Part shown: piece by piece, positions 23,300 to 33,200 of the stretch | Position numbering within the stretch: the first letter of the stretch is position 1 | Layout of the letters: every line of letters begins with the position of its first letter | Assembly: GCA_017962025.1 (NCBI GenBank) | Contig: JAGCWD010000087.1 | Location: 1-54,013 of the forward strand | Origin: Bacteroidales bacterium | GTDB lineage: Bacteria > Bacteroidota > Bacteroidia > Bacteroidales > UBA932 | DNA length: 54,013 nucleotides | Reading direction: 5' to 3' | The notes under the pieces: generated by a model | Databases searched by the model: none | Told to the model about the DNA's origin: nothing | The model's input: only the letters and a program-made list of their open reading frames with translations | Made by a program: the position numbers and the translations under genes

Positions 23300-24160
23300 A
23301 TGAAAAGATTCCTCTCTTTGGCGCTTATCGCGCTTATCGTCCCTGCCATATCAGCAAGGGCCGGAAAGATCATTACCGATAGTGTTCAAAGCAGCATTCT
23401 CGGATCTGAAGTGAAATTCAATGTCTATCTTCCGAGCGGCTTCGACAAGACAGACAAGCAGTATCCGGTTGTCTATCTGCTTCATGGACTCAGCGACAAT
23501 TATGAGACCTGGGCAAAGAAAGGATCGGTGCAACTAGTGGCCGATGAACTGATTTCCTCCGGAGAAGCCGACGAGATGGTAATCATTATGCCCAATGCCG
23601 GAGATCCTGACACCCATAATGTCTGGAACGGCTATTTCAACATGCCTGGCTGGAATTATGAGGATTTTTTCTTCAAGGAATTCATCCCCACGGTAGAAAA
23701 GAAATACAGGATTATAGGCGATAAGGGGCACAGGGCCGTAATGGGCCTGTCAATGGGAGGTGGCGGAAGCACAGTGTACTGCCAGAGGCATCCGGACATG
23801 TTCTCAAGCTGCTATGCAATGAGCGCATGGCTTGATAACGAAGCGGGACAAGTCGGAGGGAACAATACCCAGAAGGACAAGCTGTACCTGGTGTGTCAGG
23901 CGGTACGTGACCACTCTGCCCTCGATTTCATCGACAATGCAGACGAAGCAACCTTGGAAGCTTTGAGGACCGTGAAATGGTTCTTTGACTGCGGTGATGA
24001 TGACTTCCTCGTACAACTCTCGTTCGACCTCCACATGAAGATGAAGGCCAAGAATGTCAAGGATGAACTTCGGATCAGGAACGGTGTCCACAATTGGGAG
24101 TACTGGCATCTTGCACTTCGTATGGCTCTTCCTTTCGCTTCACGTAATTTCGACAGGTAA
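23300..24160 (+). CDS. CE1-like secreted esterase
   Basis: A 286-residue alpha/beta hydrolase of the esterase D/feruloyl-esterase (CE1) type. The ATG at 23300 gives a clean signal peptide (MKRFLSLALIALIVPAISARAG). Landmarks: YPVVYLLHGLSDNYETW, MVIIMPNAGD, the nucleophile elbow MGLSMGGGG (Ser151), FFDCGDDDFL with the acid residue, and a catalytic His in NGVHNWEYWH. The family removes acyl or phenolic esters from polysaccharides. Its stop overlaps the ATG of the next gene by one base (TAATG), so it heads the rightward arm of the island. Confidence 0.87.
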   Translation: MKRFLSLALIALIVPAISARAGKIITDSVQSSILGSEVKFNVYLPSGFDKTDKQYPVVYLLHGLSDNYETWAKKGSVQLVADELISSGEADEMVIIMPNAGDPDTHNVWNGYFNMPGWNYEDFFFKEFIPTVEKKYRIIGDKGHRAVMGLSMGGGGSTVYCQRHPDMFSSCYAMSAWLDNEAGQVGGNNTQKDKLYLVCQAVRDHSALDFIDNADEATLEALRTVKWFFDCGDDDFLVQLSFDLHMKMKAKNVKDELRIRNGVHNWEYWHLALRMALPFASRNFDR

Positions 24161-25389
24161 TGAAAAGAGTTGTTGTTTTCCTCTCGCTGTTCTCCTTTTT
24201 GGGGTTGTTCCTGGTATGCTGCTCCCGTAATCCTTCTAGGATGGTCGGAACTGAAACCGTCATCGCGGAATCCCCGAGGCCTGACAGCATATTCCTTTAC
24301 ACTCCCGGCATCGTCGAAGGATTCGATGGCCGACTCATCGTGTCGGTGGATTACGGTGGCCCTGGAACGTACCTCCTGGACGGTCCGAAATCGGATTTCG
24401 GAGACTTCAAGGCGGGGAACCAGATAAGGGTTCTCCTGTCCGACGATAACGGAAAGACCTGGAGGGAAACCCAAAACAGGATCCCTATGATGCACGAGAT
24501 ACTGTTCAAGGCAGGAAAGTCCCTCTACATGATCGGCCATTCCGGAAGGCTGCTGATCACCCGGAGCGACGACAACGGCGAGACCTGGTCGGAAGTGTCC
24601 GTCCTTTGTCCGGAGCCACGCTGGCACCAGAGCTGCACCCCTGTTGATATTCATGACGGCAAAGTAACCCTGGTCTATGAGAAGTGGGTCGCCGAGGGCC
24701 ATAAATGGCCCGGAGTAGGTCCTGTTCTGATGCAGGCCAAAGTAGATACAGACCTGACAGATCCTGCCAACTGGAAATTCTCAGAGCTTTATAATCCGGA
24801 CGAAGACATGGAAGCCTCCCGCCCTTCCGGCATTCCGGTAGTCAAGGTTGGACAACCTGGCTTGCTGGAGACAAATGTGGTAAGGGTATTCGACGAAAAC
24901 AATCCTTTTTATGACCCTACCGGAAAAAGCGTGGTGCTTATGATGAGGGCAAATACCGGATTCCCTGACATCGGGGTGATGATGAAGGGTGTTGAGAAAG
25001 AAGACGGCAGCCTGGCAGTGGAAAAGCTCCACTACAAGGATGGGGATATGTATTTCGCACATATTCCTGGAGCGGACTTGAAGTTCTATGTCTGTTACGA
25101 TCCGGAAAGCGGGCTATACTGGCTCCTTCATTCCCAGATCGACGGAAGGATGAGCGGCCGCAGGAGGCTTGCCCTGTCTTTCTCTCCGAACCTGATCCAT
25201 TGGACTTTCGCAGGACTCGTGGCCGTAGGACCTGCCGATAACGCTTCGCGGCATTATGCCACGATGATGATTTCAGGAGACGACCTCCTGATAGTTAGCC
25301 GCTCCGGAGATGAGAGGGCCAGGACTGCCCATGACGGAGACTTGGTCACCTTCCATAGAGTTAAGGACTTTAGACAACTAATATATTAA
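24160..25389 (+). CDS. Sialidase-fold (BNR) exo-glycosidase-like lipoprotein
   Basis: A 409-residue lipoprotein (LFLVCCSRNP, Cys near 21). The mature part is a beta-propeller with two clear Asp boxes (SDDNGKTWRE near residue 88, SDDNGETWSE near 128) and later blade motifs (LSFSPNLIHWTF). These are typical of GH33-like sialidases and of the larger sialidase superfamily, which includes non-sialidase members. The full Arg triad of true sialidases could not be confirmed by eye, so the substrate is open. It is coupled to the esterase upstream by a TAATG overlap and followed 13 bases later by the GH172 gene. Confidence 0.8.
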   Translation: MKRVVVFLSLFSFLGLFLVCCSRNPSRMVGTETVIAESPRPDSIFLYTPGIVEGFDGRLIVSVDYGGPGTYLLDGPKSDFGDFKAGNQIRVLLSDDNGKTWRETQNRIPMMHEILFKAGKSLYMIGHSGRLLITRSDDNGETWSEVSVLCPEPRWHQSCTPVDIHDGKVTLVYEKWVAEGHKWPGVGPVLMQAKVDTDLTDPANWKFSELYNPDEDMEASRPSGIPVVKVGQPGLLETNVVRVFDENNPFYDPTGKSVVLMMRANTGFPDIGVMMKGVEKEDGSLAVEKLHYKDGDMYFAHIPGADLKFYVCYDPESGLYWLLHSQIDGRMSGRRRLALSFSPNLIHWTFAGLVAVGPADNASRHYATMMISGDDLLIVSRSGDERARTAHDGDLVTFHRVKDFRQLIY

Positions 25390-25402
25390 TAACCAATTAT
25401 TT

Positions 25403-26566
25403 ATGAAGTTTTACAAGATTCTTTCCGTCATTGCGGCAGGTCTTTGCGCACTGACAGTGTCCGCCCAGGATTTCAACGGACTCGACATGAACTTAGGCAA
25501 CCTCTCCAGGCTGTCCAAAGCCCAGACAAGATCGATAAGCCCCGAGAATTTCACCGGGGAGAAAGGCAAGGGAGGAATGGCTGTTCCCGATGCCAAGAAC
25601 ATCACCCGTAACGTCAACAATGCATCCATGGCCGCCCGGGATCTGGGAGAGACCTGGAAGGTCAATCCTTACATCTACATCGGCTCTGGAGAAACCGTAA
25701 CCATCGCCGAGATTGACGGTCCCGGAGCAATCCAGCACATCTGGATGACCCCTACCGGAGTATGGCGCTATACTATTATCCGGATCTACTGGGACGACGA
25801 GCCTACCCCTTCTGTTGAATGCCCGATCGCAGACTTCTTCTGCATGGGATGGAATGAATATGCCCCTATGGTCTCCCTCCCGGTCTGCGTCAATCCCGGC
25901 AGGGCTTTCAACTGCTATTGGTCGATGCCTTTCCGCAAGAAATGCAAGATCACGATGGAGAACGTCAATGACAGCGAAGAGATGCATCTTTACTACCAGA
26001 TCGACTACACCCTTACCGAAGTCCCGGCTGACGCAGCCTATTTCCATGCCCAGTTCCGCCGCACCCGCTGGAACGAAAGTTCGGACTTTACAATCATAGA
26101 CGGCATCAAGGGACAGGGACACTATGTGGGAGTCTATGTTGCTCTCGGAGTCCACAACACCGGATGGTGGGGTGAAGGAGAAATCAAATTCTTCATCGAC
26201 GGAGACAAGAAGTATCCTACCATCTGCGGAACCGGAACCGAGGACTATTTCTGCGGTTCCTACAACTTCGACATAGGAGGACAGTACGTCCCGTTCTGCA
26301 CCCCGTACGCCGGGCTCTGCCAGGTCATACGCCCCGACGGAACCTACAAGTCTCAGCAGAGGTTCGGATTGTACCGCTGGCACATAATGGATCCCGTCCG
26401 CTTCCAAAAAGACCTGAAAATCACCCTGCAAGACCTCGGCTGGAGGAAAGACAAGAGGTATCTCGCACAACATTCCGACATTGCCGCAACCACTTTCTGG
26501 TACCAGACCGAACCTCATGCAAAGTTCCCTGCCTTCCCTTCATGGCAGGATCTTGAAACCTATTAA
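25403..26566 (+). CDS. GH172 (DUF2961) furanosidase-like glycoside hydrolase
   Basis: A 387-residue protein with a signal peptide (MKFYKILSVIAAGLCALTVSAQ). The DUF2961/GH172 core has GPGAIQHIWMTPTG, IYWDDEPTPSVECPIADFF, the active-site segment GTGTEDYFCGSYNF with a Glu expected to be catalytic, and HIMDPVRFQKDLKITLQDLG. Known GH172 activities are difructose-anhydride/fructofuranosidase and D- or L-arabinofuranosidase. The length matches single-domain members. Here it sits between a sialidase-fold protein and, after a short intervening gene, two GH92 alpha-mannosidases. It points to a furanoside in the target glycan, but the sugar is not determined. Confidence 0.9.
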   Translation: MKFYKILSVIAAGLCALTVSAQDFNGLDMNLGNLSRLSKAQTRSISPENFTGEKGKGGMAVPDAKNITRNVNNASMAARDLGETWKVNPYIYIGSGETVTIAEIDGPGAIQHIWMTPTGVWRYTIIRIYWDDEPTPSVECPIADFFCMGWNEYAPMVSLPVCVNPGRAFNCYWSMPFRKKCKITMENVNDSEEMHLYYQIDYTLTEVPADAAYFHAQFRRTRWNESSDFTIIDGIKGQGHYVGVYVALGVHNTGWWGEGEIKFFIDGDKKYPTICGTGTEDYFCGSYNFDIGGQYVPFCTPYAGLCQVIRPDGTYKSQQRFGLYRWHIMDPVRFQKDLKITLQDLGWRKDKRYLAQHSDIAATTFWYQTEPHAKFPAFPSWQDLETY

Positions 26567-26569
26567 CGG

Positions 26570-26992
26570 ATGGCGAAGATCTATGTAGCGTCGAGCTGGC
26601 GCAATGCGTACCAGCCTGAAGTAGTGAAACGGCTTCGGGAAGCCGGACATGAAGTATATGATTTCAGGAACCCGAAGGACAACCCCGGAGGCTTCCACTG
26701 GTCAGACGTAGGAGAAGACTGGCAGGAGTGGTCGGTCGATGAATATATCTCCAATCTCCATCATCCCGTGGCCGAGAAAGGTTTCAAGGCCGACCTGGAT
26801 GCGATGCTCTGGGCGGATTCATGTGTCCTGGTCCTTCCTTGCGGCAGGTCCGCCCATGCGGAAGCCGGATGGTTCGCCGGGCGTGGTCTCAAGACTATTG
26901 TATATATTCCTGAAAAGCAGGAGCCGGAATTGATGTACAAGATCTTCGACCGTGTTGTCGGGTCTATGTCCGACCTCCTGGAAGCTCTGTAA
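26570..26992 (+). CDS. Nucleoside 2-deoxyribosyltransferase-like protein
   Basis: A 140-residue cytosolic protein starting three bases after the GH172 stop. The N-terminus KIYVASSWRN is the usual first strand and loop of the nucleoside 2-deoxyribosyltransferase/DUF4406 superfamily. GHEVYDFRNP follows, then ADLDAMLWADSCVLVLPCGRSAHAEAGWFAGRG carries the conserved helix with the candidate catalytic Glu (HAEAG). Enzymes of this fold cleave or exchange N-glycosidic bonds of nucleosides. It has no signal peptide, unlike its neighbours, so it would act inside the cell on an imported product or be an unrelated passenger. A secreted nucleoside hydrolase in the opposite arm makes the presence of two N-riboside families notable. 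Confidence 0.75.
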   Translation: MAKIYVASSWRNAYQPEVVKRLREAGHEVYDFRNPKDNPGGFHWSDVGEDWQEWSVDEYISNLHHPVAEKGFKADLDAMLWADSCVLVLPCGRSAHAEAGWFAGRGLKTIVYIPEKQEPELMYKIFDRVVGSMSDLLEAL

Positions 26993-27013
26993 AACGAACG
27001 GCAGATTTGCCAT

Positions 27014-30000
27014 ATGAAATACTACATAAAAGCATTATTGGCGTTAATAATAGTAGCTTGTCTGACCTCAATTGACGCCACAGCCCGAAAATCAGACAAG
27101 GTCATCTGGCAAATCGGCGAAAAAGACGGTTCTTCGGAAGGATTCGCCCTTTCCCCCGATGGATTCAAGAACTTCATCGAACACGATTTCGGTTTCGAGG
27201 ACAAGTTCTTCCTCCTTGGCTGGTCCGACCCGGCCAAGGACTTCCCTTATGTTCTGCCTGGTCCGGCAGACACATGGGGCGGTACCTGGTCTACGGCCGG
27301 TTGGAGGACACATTGTGTGAACATCCTTTTCGATTTTGGACGAAAACCCATTGACAAAGGGAAATATGTCCTTAAGATCCATCTTGCCGACCATGCGACG
27401 AAGTTCCTTCCCCTTGTCAAGATCAGCCTGAATGAAAAAGACCATAAAGTCCAGCTCACAAAGGAAGGAATAGACTTGTCGTCAGTTCCGGCGCCCGGCA
27501 CGACCGAGCCGGTTACTGACACTATGGGAATAACCGGAAACCTCTCCAACGCTTCTGCCTGCACCATAGAGATGCCGCTGAATGGAGAGGACCTTCGCAA
27601 AGGACCGAACATCTTAACCATAAGCGTCCTGGACGGATCTTGGATCCTGTTCGACCAAATCGAGCTTCTCGGTCCGTCACGCATTAGGGTAAGGCGTCCT
27701 CACGGAGTGTTCATCCGCGATGTCAAAGCTGCCGATTATCAGCTTGGGGACGATATCCAACCCCTGCTGGTTGATATCGAGCATTTGGAAGGAGACCCTT
27801 CTCTCGAAATCAAGGTGGATGGAAAGAGCGTCCTGCGAAAAACCATAGAGCAGGGACGCTACATCCTGGAAGCTCCGATGGCTTCGGTCAAGGAATCGGT
27901 AAAAAGCAATTACAAGGTTCTGGTGAACGGCAGGAAGGTGACTTCCGGAACTGTTCTCCGTTCGTCCCGGCAAAAACAGACTCCGGCCGGTTATGTTGAC
28001 ACCAGGACGGGTACAGCCCATTCCCGTTGGATGATAGCTCCAGGCCCATGGATGCCTTTCAGCATGGTGAAAATGAGTCCGGACAACCAGAATTCCGGAT
28101 GGCAGTCAGGATATCAACCATCATTCGAAAGCATCGGATGCTTCAGTCATATTCATGAATGGACTATGGCAGGCCTTGGGATAATGGCCGCCAATGGTCC
28201 GCTCATGACGAAGGTTGGAGACCAAAGGAAGGATGACGAGGGATATCGGTCACGGATTGACAAAAGGTCGGAAAAGGCAGGAATAGGTTATTACAGCGCC
28301 ATGTTGACCGATTACGACATCCTGGCTGAAGTTACTGCCACTACCCGTTGCGGCTTCGAAAGGTTCTCGTTCCCTGCCGACCGTGGTGAAGGAAGGATAA
28401 TCATGGAATTCAAGCCGCAGGCGGAATATGGTATCATCATCAAGGACGCAAGCTTCACGAAAGTCTCCGACACGAGGCTGGAAGGATACTGCCATGAATA
28501 CTCTCCAAACGTGTGGAGCAGGGATGCCGACCAGGATTACCACCTCCACTTCGTGATTGAATTTGACAGGCCTGTCAAAAGGATTGGCTGTTGGTCTGAC
28601 GGAAGGATAGAGGAAAACGTCTCGGACTTCAAATGGGGAGAATGTGATGCTGCCGGGCTGTTTGCTGTATTTGATCCTGAAGATGGAGAAAAGGTTCAAG
28701 TCCGGAGCGGAATCTCCCTGGTTAGCGTAGCCAATGCCGCAGATAATCTGGAGAAAGAGGTAATCATACCTTTCGGCTGGGACTTTGATGCCGTGATGAA
28801 CAATAACATAGCAACCTGGAATGACATCTTTGCAAGGATTGAGATAGACTCCGACGATGCACTGGAGAAATCACGGTTTTACAACAACATGTACAGGGCT
28901 GTTTGCAGCCGGAACATCTGGAGTGATGTCAACGGTGAATGGATCTCTACCGACGGGAGCCTCCACAAGGTGGAGAATCCGGAAGAGGACGTGATGCTGG
29001 GGTGCGATGCCTTCTGGAACACATTCTGGAATCTCAATCAATTCTGGAACCTCGTCACTCCGGAATGGTCACGCAGATGGGTTAGGTCACAGCTTGCCAT
29101 GTATGAGGCTAACGGCCGGCTTGCAAAAGGCCCGGCTGGCCTTAACTACATTCCGGTCATGGTTGCAGAGCATGAGATACCTCTCATTGTCAGCGCCTGG
29201 CAGATGGGCATAAGGGGGTTCGACCCTGAGAAAGCCTTGGAAGCGGCGGTGAAGATGCAGACAACTCCGGCCGGAAAGGTATTCAAAGGCTTCGCCGGAA
29301 ACCGCGACCTCGTGCATTACATGAAATACCATTATGTACCCTACGACAAAGGACGGTTCTCGAACTCCATGGAGTATTCTTTCGATGACTGGACCGTAGG
29401 GCAGCTGGCAAAGTCTATCGGAAAGGAAGATGTCTATGATGTTTTCAACGACCGGGGATACTGGTGGAAAAACGTTATCAGTGACGAAGGATACTGTCAT
29501 ATGAAAGACAGCGAAGGGAACTGGATGGAAGGATTTGATCCGTTCAGGAGCGGAGCAAACCGCCAGTACGTCGAAGGAAACGCATGGCAGCTTACCTTTT
29601 TCGTCCCCCAGGATGTTCCTGCCCTTGTAGAAATGATCGGCCATGAAAGGTTTACCGAACGTCTGCTCTGGGGATTCAATCAGGACGAGGCCTGGCGATA
29701 CAATGCTCCTAATGACCAGTACTGGGACCATCCGGTAGTTCAGGGAAACCAGCAATCCATGCATTTTGCCTATCTGTTCAATTATGCCGGCCAGCCATGG
29801 AACACTCAGCGCTGGAGCCGTTCCATACTTGACAGGTACTACGGTTACGGCGTTGCCAACGCCTATCTCGGAGACGAGGACCAGGGACAGATGAGCGCCT
29901 GGGCTGTAATGACTTCGCTTGGGCTTTTCCAAATAGACGGAGGATGCAATGCCGATCCTCAATATGAAATCGCAAGTCCGATATTCCCGGAGACGGTGAT

Positions 30001-30205
30001 ACATCTCGACGGAAGGGAAGGACGTGGGGACCGGTTCGTCATCAAGGCCAATGGAGCATCAAGGAAGAACATCTATGTCCAGTCCGCCAAACTCAATGGG
30101 AAGGAATGGAATTCTTTCAAATTCCCTGCTTCCGAATTGCTCGGAGGTGGAACCCTGGAACTTGAAATGGGACCTGAACCCAACAAGGAGTGGGGACTCC
30201 AATAA
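27014..30205 (+). CDS. GH92 alpha-mannosidase-like protein with N-terminal carbohydrate-binding domain (copy 1)
   Basis: A 1063-residue secreted protein (signal MKYYIKALLALIIVACLTSIDA). Residues about 28-230 form a beta-sandwich like the PL4-type carbohydrate-binding domain (VIWQIGEKDGSSEGFAL, YVLPGPADTWGG, WILFDQIELLGP). A linker domain (about 230-320) precedes the GH92 region from about 325: RWMIAPGPWMPFSMVKMSPDNQ, FSHIHEWTMAG, CFWN-type aromatic motifs (DAFWNTFWNLNQFW) and the conserved GDEDQGQMSAW near residue 955, which holds acidic catalytic residues. GH92 enzymes are calcium-dependent inverting exo-alpha-mannosidases. A paralogue follows directly. Specificity (alpha-1,2, -1,3 or phosphomannose) cannot be read from sequence here. 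Confidence 0.88.
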   Translation: MKYYIKALLALIIVACLTSIDATARKSDKVIWQIGEKDGSSEGFALSPDGFKNFIEHDFGFEDKFFLLGWSDPAKDFPYVLPGPADTWGGTWSTAGWRTHCVNILFDFGRKPIDKGKYVLKIHLADHATKFLPLVKISLNEKDHKVQLTKEGIDLSSVPAPGTTEPVTDTMGITGNLSNASACTIEMPLNGEDLRKGPNILTISVLDGSWILFDQIELLGPSRIRVRRPHGVFIRDVKAADYQLGDDIQPLLVDIEHLEGDPSLEIKVDGKSVLRKTIEQGRYILEAPMASVKESVKSNYKVLVNGRKVTSGTVLRSSRQKQTPAGYVDTRTGTAHSRWMIAPGPWMPFSMVKMSPDNQNSGWQSGYQPSFESIGCFSHIHEWTMAGLGIMAANGPLMTKVGDQRKDDEGYRSRIDKRSEKAGIGYYSAMLTDYDILAEVTATTRCGFERFSFPADRGEGRIIMEFKPQAEYGIIIKDASFTKVSDTRLEGYCHEYSPNVWSRDADQDYHLHFVIEFDRPVKRIGCWSDGRIEENVSDFKWGECDAAGLFAVFDPEDGEKVQVRSGISLVSVANAADNLEKEVIIPFGWDFDAVMNNNIATWNDIFARIEIDSDDALEKSRFYNNMYRAVCSRNIWSDVNGEWISTDGSLHKVENPEEDVMLGCDAFWNTFWNLNQFWNLVTPEWSRRWVRSQLAMYEANGRLAKGPAGLNYIPVMVAEHEIPLIVSAWQMGIRGFDPEKALEAAVKMQTTPAGKVFKGFAGNRDLVHYMKYHYVPYDKGRFSNSMEYSFDDWTVGQLAKSIGKEDVYDVFNDRGYWWKNVISDEGYCHMKDSEGNWMEGFDPFRSGANRQYVEGNAWQLTFFVPQDVPALVEMIGHERFTERLLWGFNQDEAWRYNAPNDQYWDHPVVQGNQQSMHFAYLFNYAGQPWNTQRWSRSILDRYYGYGVANAYLGDEDQGQMSAWAVMTSLGLFQIDGGCNADPQYEIASPIFPETVIHLDGREGRGDRFVIKANGASRKNIYVQSAKLNGKEWNSFKFPASELLGGGTLELEMGPEPNKEWGLQ

Positions 30206-30223
30206 GTATTCGATACTCTGAAT

Positions 30224-33200
30224 ATGCTCCAGGTCATTCTGTCTGCTATAGTGGTGTTGGGATCTATCGGTCACGTCGATGGTTCCAGCAACGAATTCGC
30301 CCTGGCCCCCGACAGGCAGAGCGAATATGTTTCCTCGGGTTTTTCGGACGCAAACCACTATTTCTATATGAAGGATGAGGATGCTTCGGCTTTCCCTTTC
30401 GTAATTCCCGGCCCCTTCGCCCCCTTTGCCGGTGCATCCCATTGGGGAGGTCCGACGCTGATAAAAAGCAAGATAGTAGTGTCTTTGAAAGACGTCCGTA
30501 AGGATGACTCTTTCATTCTGGATATTTACCTCACGGAGGTTGATTGGGAGCCGCGCATGAGGATGCGCCTTGGAATCGGCGAATTCGAACAGTGGATGGA
30601 CATCGGCCAGGATGACGGAAAAATCACTTTCACCATTCCGCCAGGCGTTCTGAAGGATGGGGCCAACCTATTGGAACTCAGGATATATAACGGGAAATCC
30701 GTCAGTCTCGATGCAATAATGTTGAGCGGGAATCCAAAGACAGAAGTCGTAAATACAGGGTACGATCCCATTGTTGAGATAATACCTTCGCCCTATCAGG
30801 TTGAGTTACCCGCAGGAAAGACAAGCCCGGCTGTCCTTGTCCATGCAATAAGCCGCAAGGCCGGCACGGTCAGAATTATTGTTGACGGAGAGGTGTCGGA
30901 ACACGAACTCCGGAAGGGGGAGAACCTGCTTGAAATTCCTTGCCAGAAATCGGCGGGGAAAACGGACATTTCAGTGACCTGGGAAGGCAAGCTCCTTGCC
31001 GGGGGCAAATTCAGTACAGGTCGACAACCTGTCCGTAAGAGTATCGATTACGTGGATCAGATGATGGGGAGCAGCGGTTCGAGATGGATGATCGGTCCAG
31101 GACCCTGGATGCCTTTCGGGATGGTCAAGATCATGCCTGACAACGAGGATTCACATTGGAAGAACGGCTACGAGGATAATGTCGATAACATAATGGGATT
31201 CAGCCATATCCATGAATGGACAATGGCCGGATTGCTGACTATGCCCGCAAACGGTCCCCTGATGCTGCAAAGCGGCACTGAAAAGGACCCTGATTCAGGT
31301 TACCGTTCAAGGTTCGACAAGCATCATGAAACATCCAGGATAGGATACTATGGAGTAGAGCTTTCAGATTACGGTATCCTTGCGGAATTGACGGCGACAA
31401 CCAGGGCTTCATTCCAAAGATACACATTCCATAAAGCCGATGCTCCAAGAATCCTGGTAGATTTCCTGTTCCCGGGAGAGTATCCCTGGACTGTGGAAAA
31501 CGTCATGGTCAGGAAAGTATCCGATTACCGAATCGAAGGTTCCATCCCGTCCAGAAGCTGGGGATCCGGATACCATGGCAACCAGACTTACACCCTTCAT
31601 TTTGTAATGGAATCCGACCGGCCGATCTTGGCCATGAACACATGGAACGGATCTGACTTGGTCAAGGATGTGGAATACGCCGATAACCTGTCGGAAGACT
31701 GCGGAATCTGGCTGGATTTTGGAATCCAGGCTGGAGAACAGGTCCAGATCCGTACCGGAATCTCTCTTGTAAGCATTGAAAATGCGGGGCTGAATCTCCA
31801 GGAAGAGATAACAACACCCTTCGGATGGTCTTTCGAGGCTGTTGAAACCGCCCAGCGCGAGGTATGGCAGAACCTTTTCGACCGCATCAAGGTTTACACT
31901 CCGGATGCCCTTCTGAAAAAGAAGTTCTACACCAACCTTTACCGCTCGATCAGCCCTCGGACAATATGGAACGATGTAAACGGTCAGTGGATGGACATGT
32001 TTGGACGGTTAGCCGTCGTCGAAAAGGGGAAGCAGGTCTATGGCGGGGATTCCCTATGGGGAACCCATTGGGATCTGGGACCTTTCTATAATATCCTTTA
32101 CCCGGAATTCATGTCGAACTGGCTCTATACTTTCGAACAAACATACAGACGCGGAGGCTGGCTGCCTGTCGGCAATCCGGGAATGAAGTATTTCCGGGTG
32201 ATGGTCGGATCCCCGGCCATACCATTCATCGCATCGGCATGGCAGCATGGAATCAGGGATTTTGACGCCAGGCTCCTTGCCGAAGCCGTCGCACATCAGC
32301 AGACCGCTCCGAAGGAGGAGCTGGAAGATGGTACACAGTTCGGCAATGAAAGCTATCCGGATTACATTGATTTGGGGTACGTGCCTCTGTACACGGACGG
32401 GAAGGGCTTTGACGGGCCCAATTATCAGTCGTACGTATCAAATACCATGGAGTATTCCTTTCAAGACTGGTGCGCGGCCTCCTTCCTCCGCAACAATGGT
32501 TATGAAGACCTTGCAGATACATTGTTCAGGCGCTCCTCTTCCTGGAAGAACCTTTTTGATTCCTCTACCGGGTTCATCCGGCCACGTCTCCGTGACGGAT
32601 CCTTCATCGAGGATTTCGACCCTTACAAGGCCCCCGGGTTCTGTGAAGGAAGTTCGTGGCAGTTTACATGGTATGTCCCTCACGACATGGAAAGCCTGAT
32701 CGGAATGATGGGAGAAAAGTCTTTCATCGACAAGCTTGAATGGGGAATGAGCGAATCTGCCAAGAGGAATTTCAACGCTACCGGAGATGATTTCACAAAA
32801 GCCACCATCAATCACGGAAACCAGACTAACATGCAGTCTGCCTATCTTTTCAGTTTCACATCGGAACCTTACAGGACGAATAAATGGGCGAGGGAAATCC
32901 AAGAAAGATACTACGGTATCGAAGAGAGGGATGCCTATCCCGGTGACGAGGACCAGGGGCAGATGAGTTCATGGTATGTCCTGAGCAGCCTTGGCTTTTT
33001 TGAGATGGACGGAGGCTGTTCGGACAATCCCATGCTGTGCGTGGGAAGTCCGGCTTTCGAACAAGTCGAAATCAACTTGAGTCCCGGGTACTACGGAGGA
33101 AATAAGTTGGTAATCAAAGCACAGGGGACAAGTCCGAACCGCTGTTATGTCAAATCGGCCAAACTAGACGGCAGTGACATAGATCCTCGCTTCATCCCAT

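Noticed and set aside
25493-26518. 341-residue open frame antisense to the GH172 gene
   Set aside because: The sense frame has a signal peptide and clear GH172 motifs. The antisense product has no recognisable domain and its start and stop fit no operon.
29087-30004. 305-residue open frame antisense to the first GH92 gene
   Set aside because: Lies wholly within a well-supported GH92 catalytic domain; no independent evidence.
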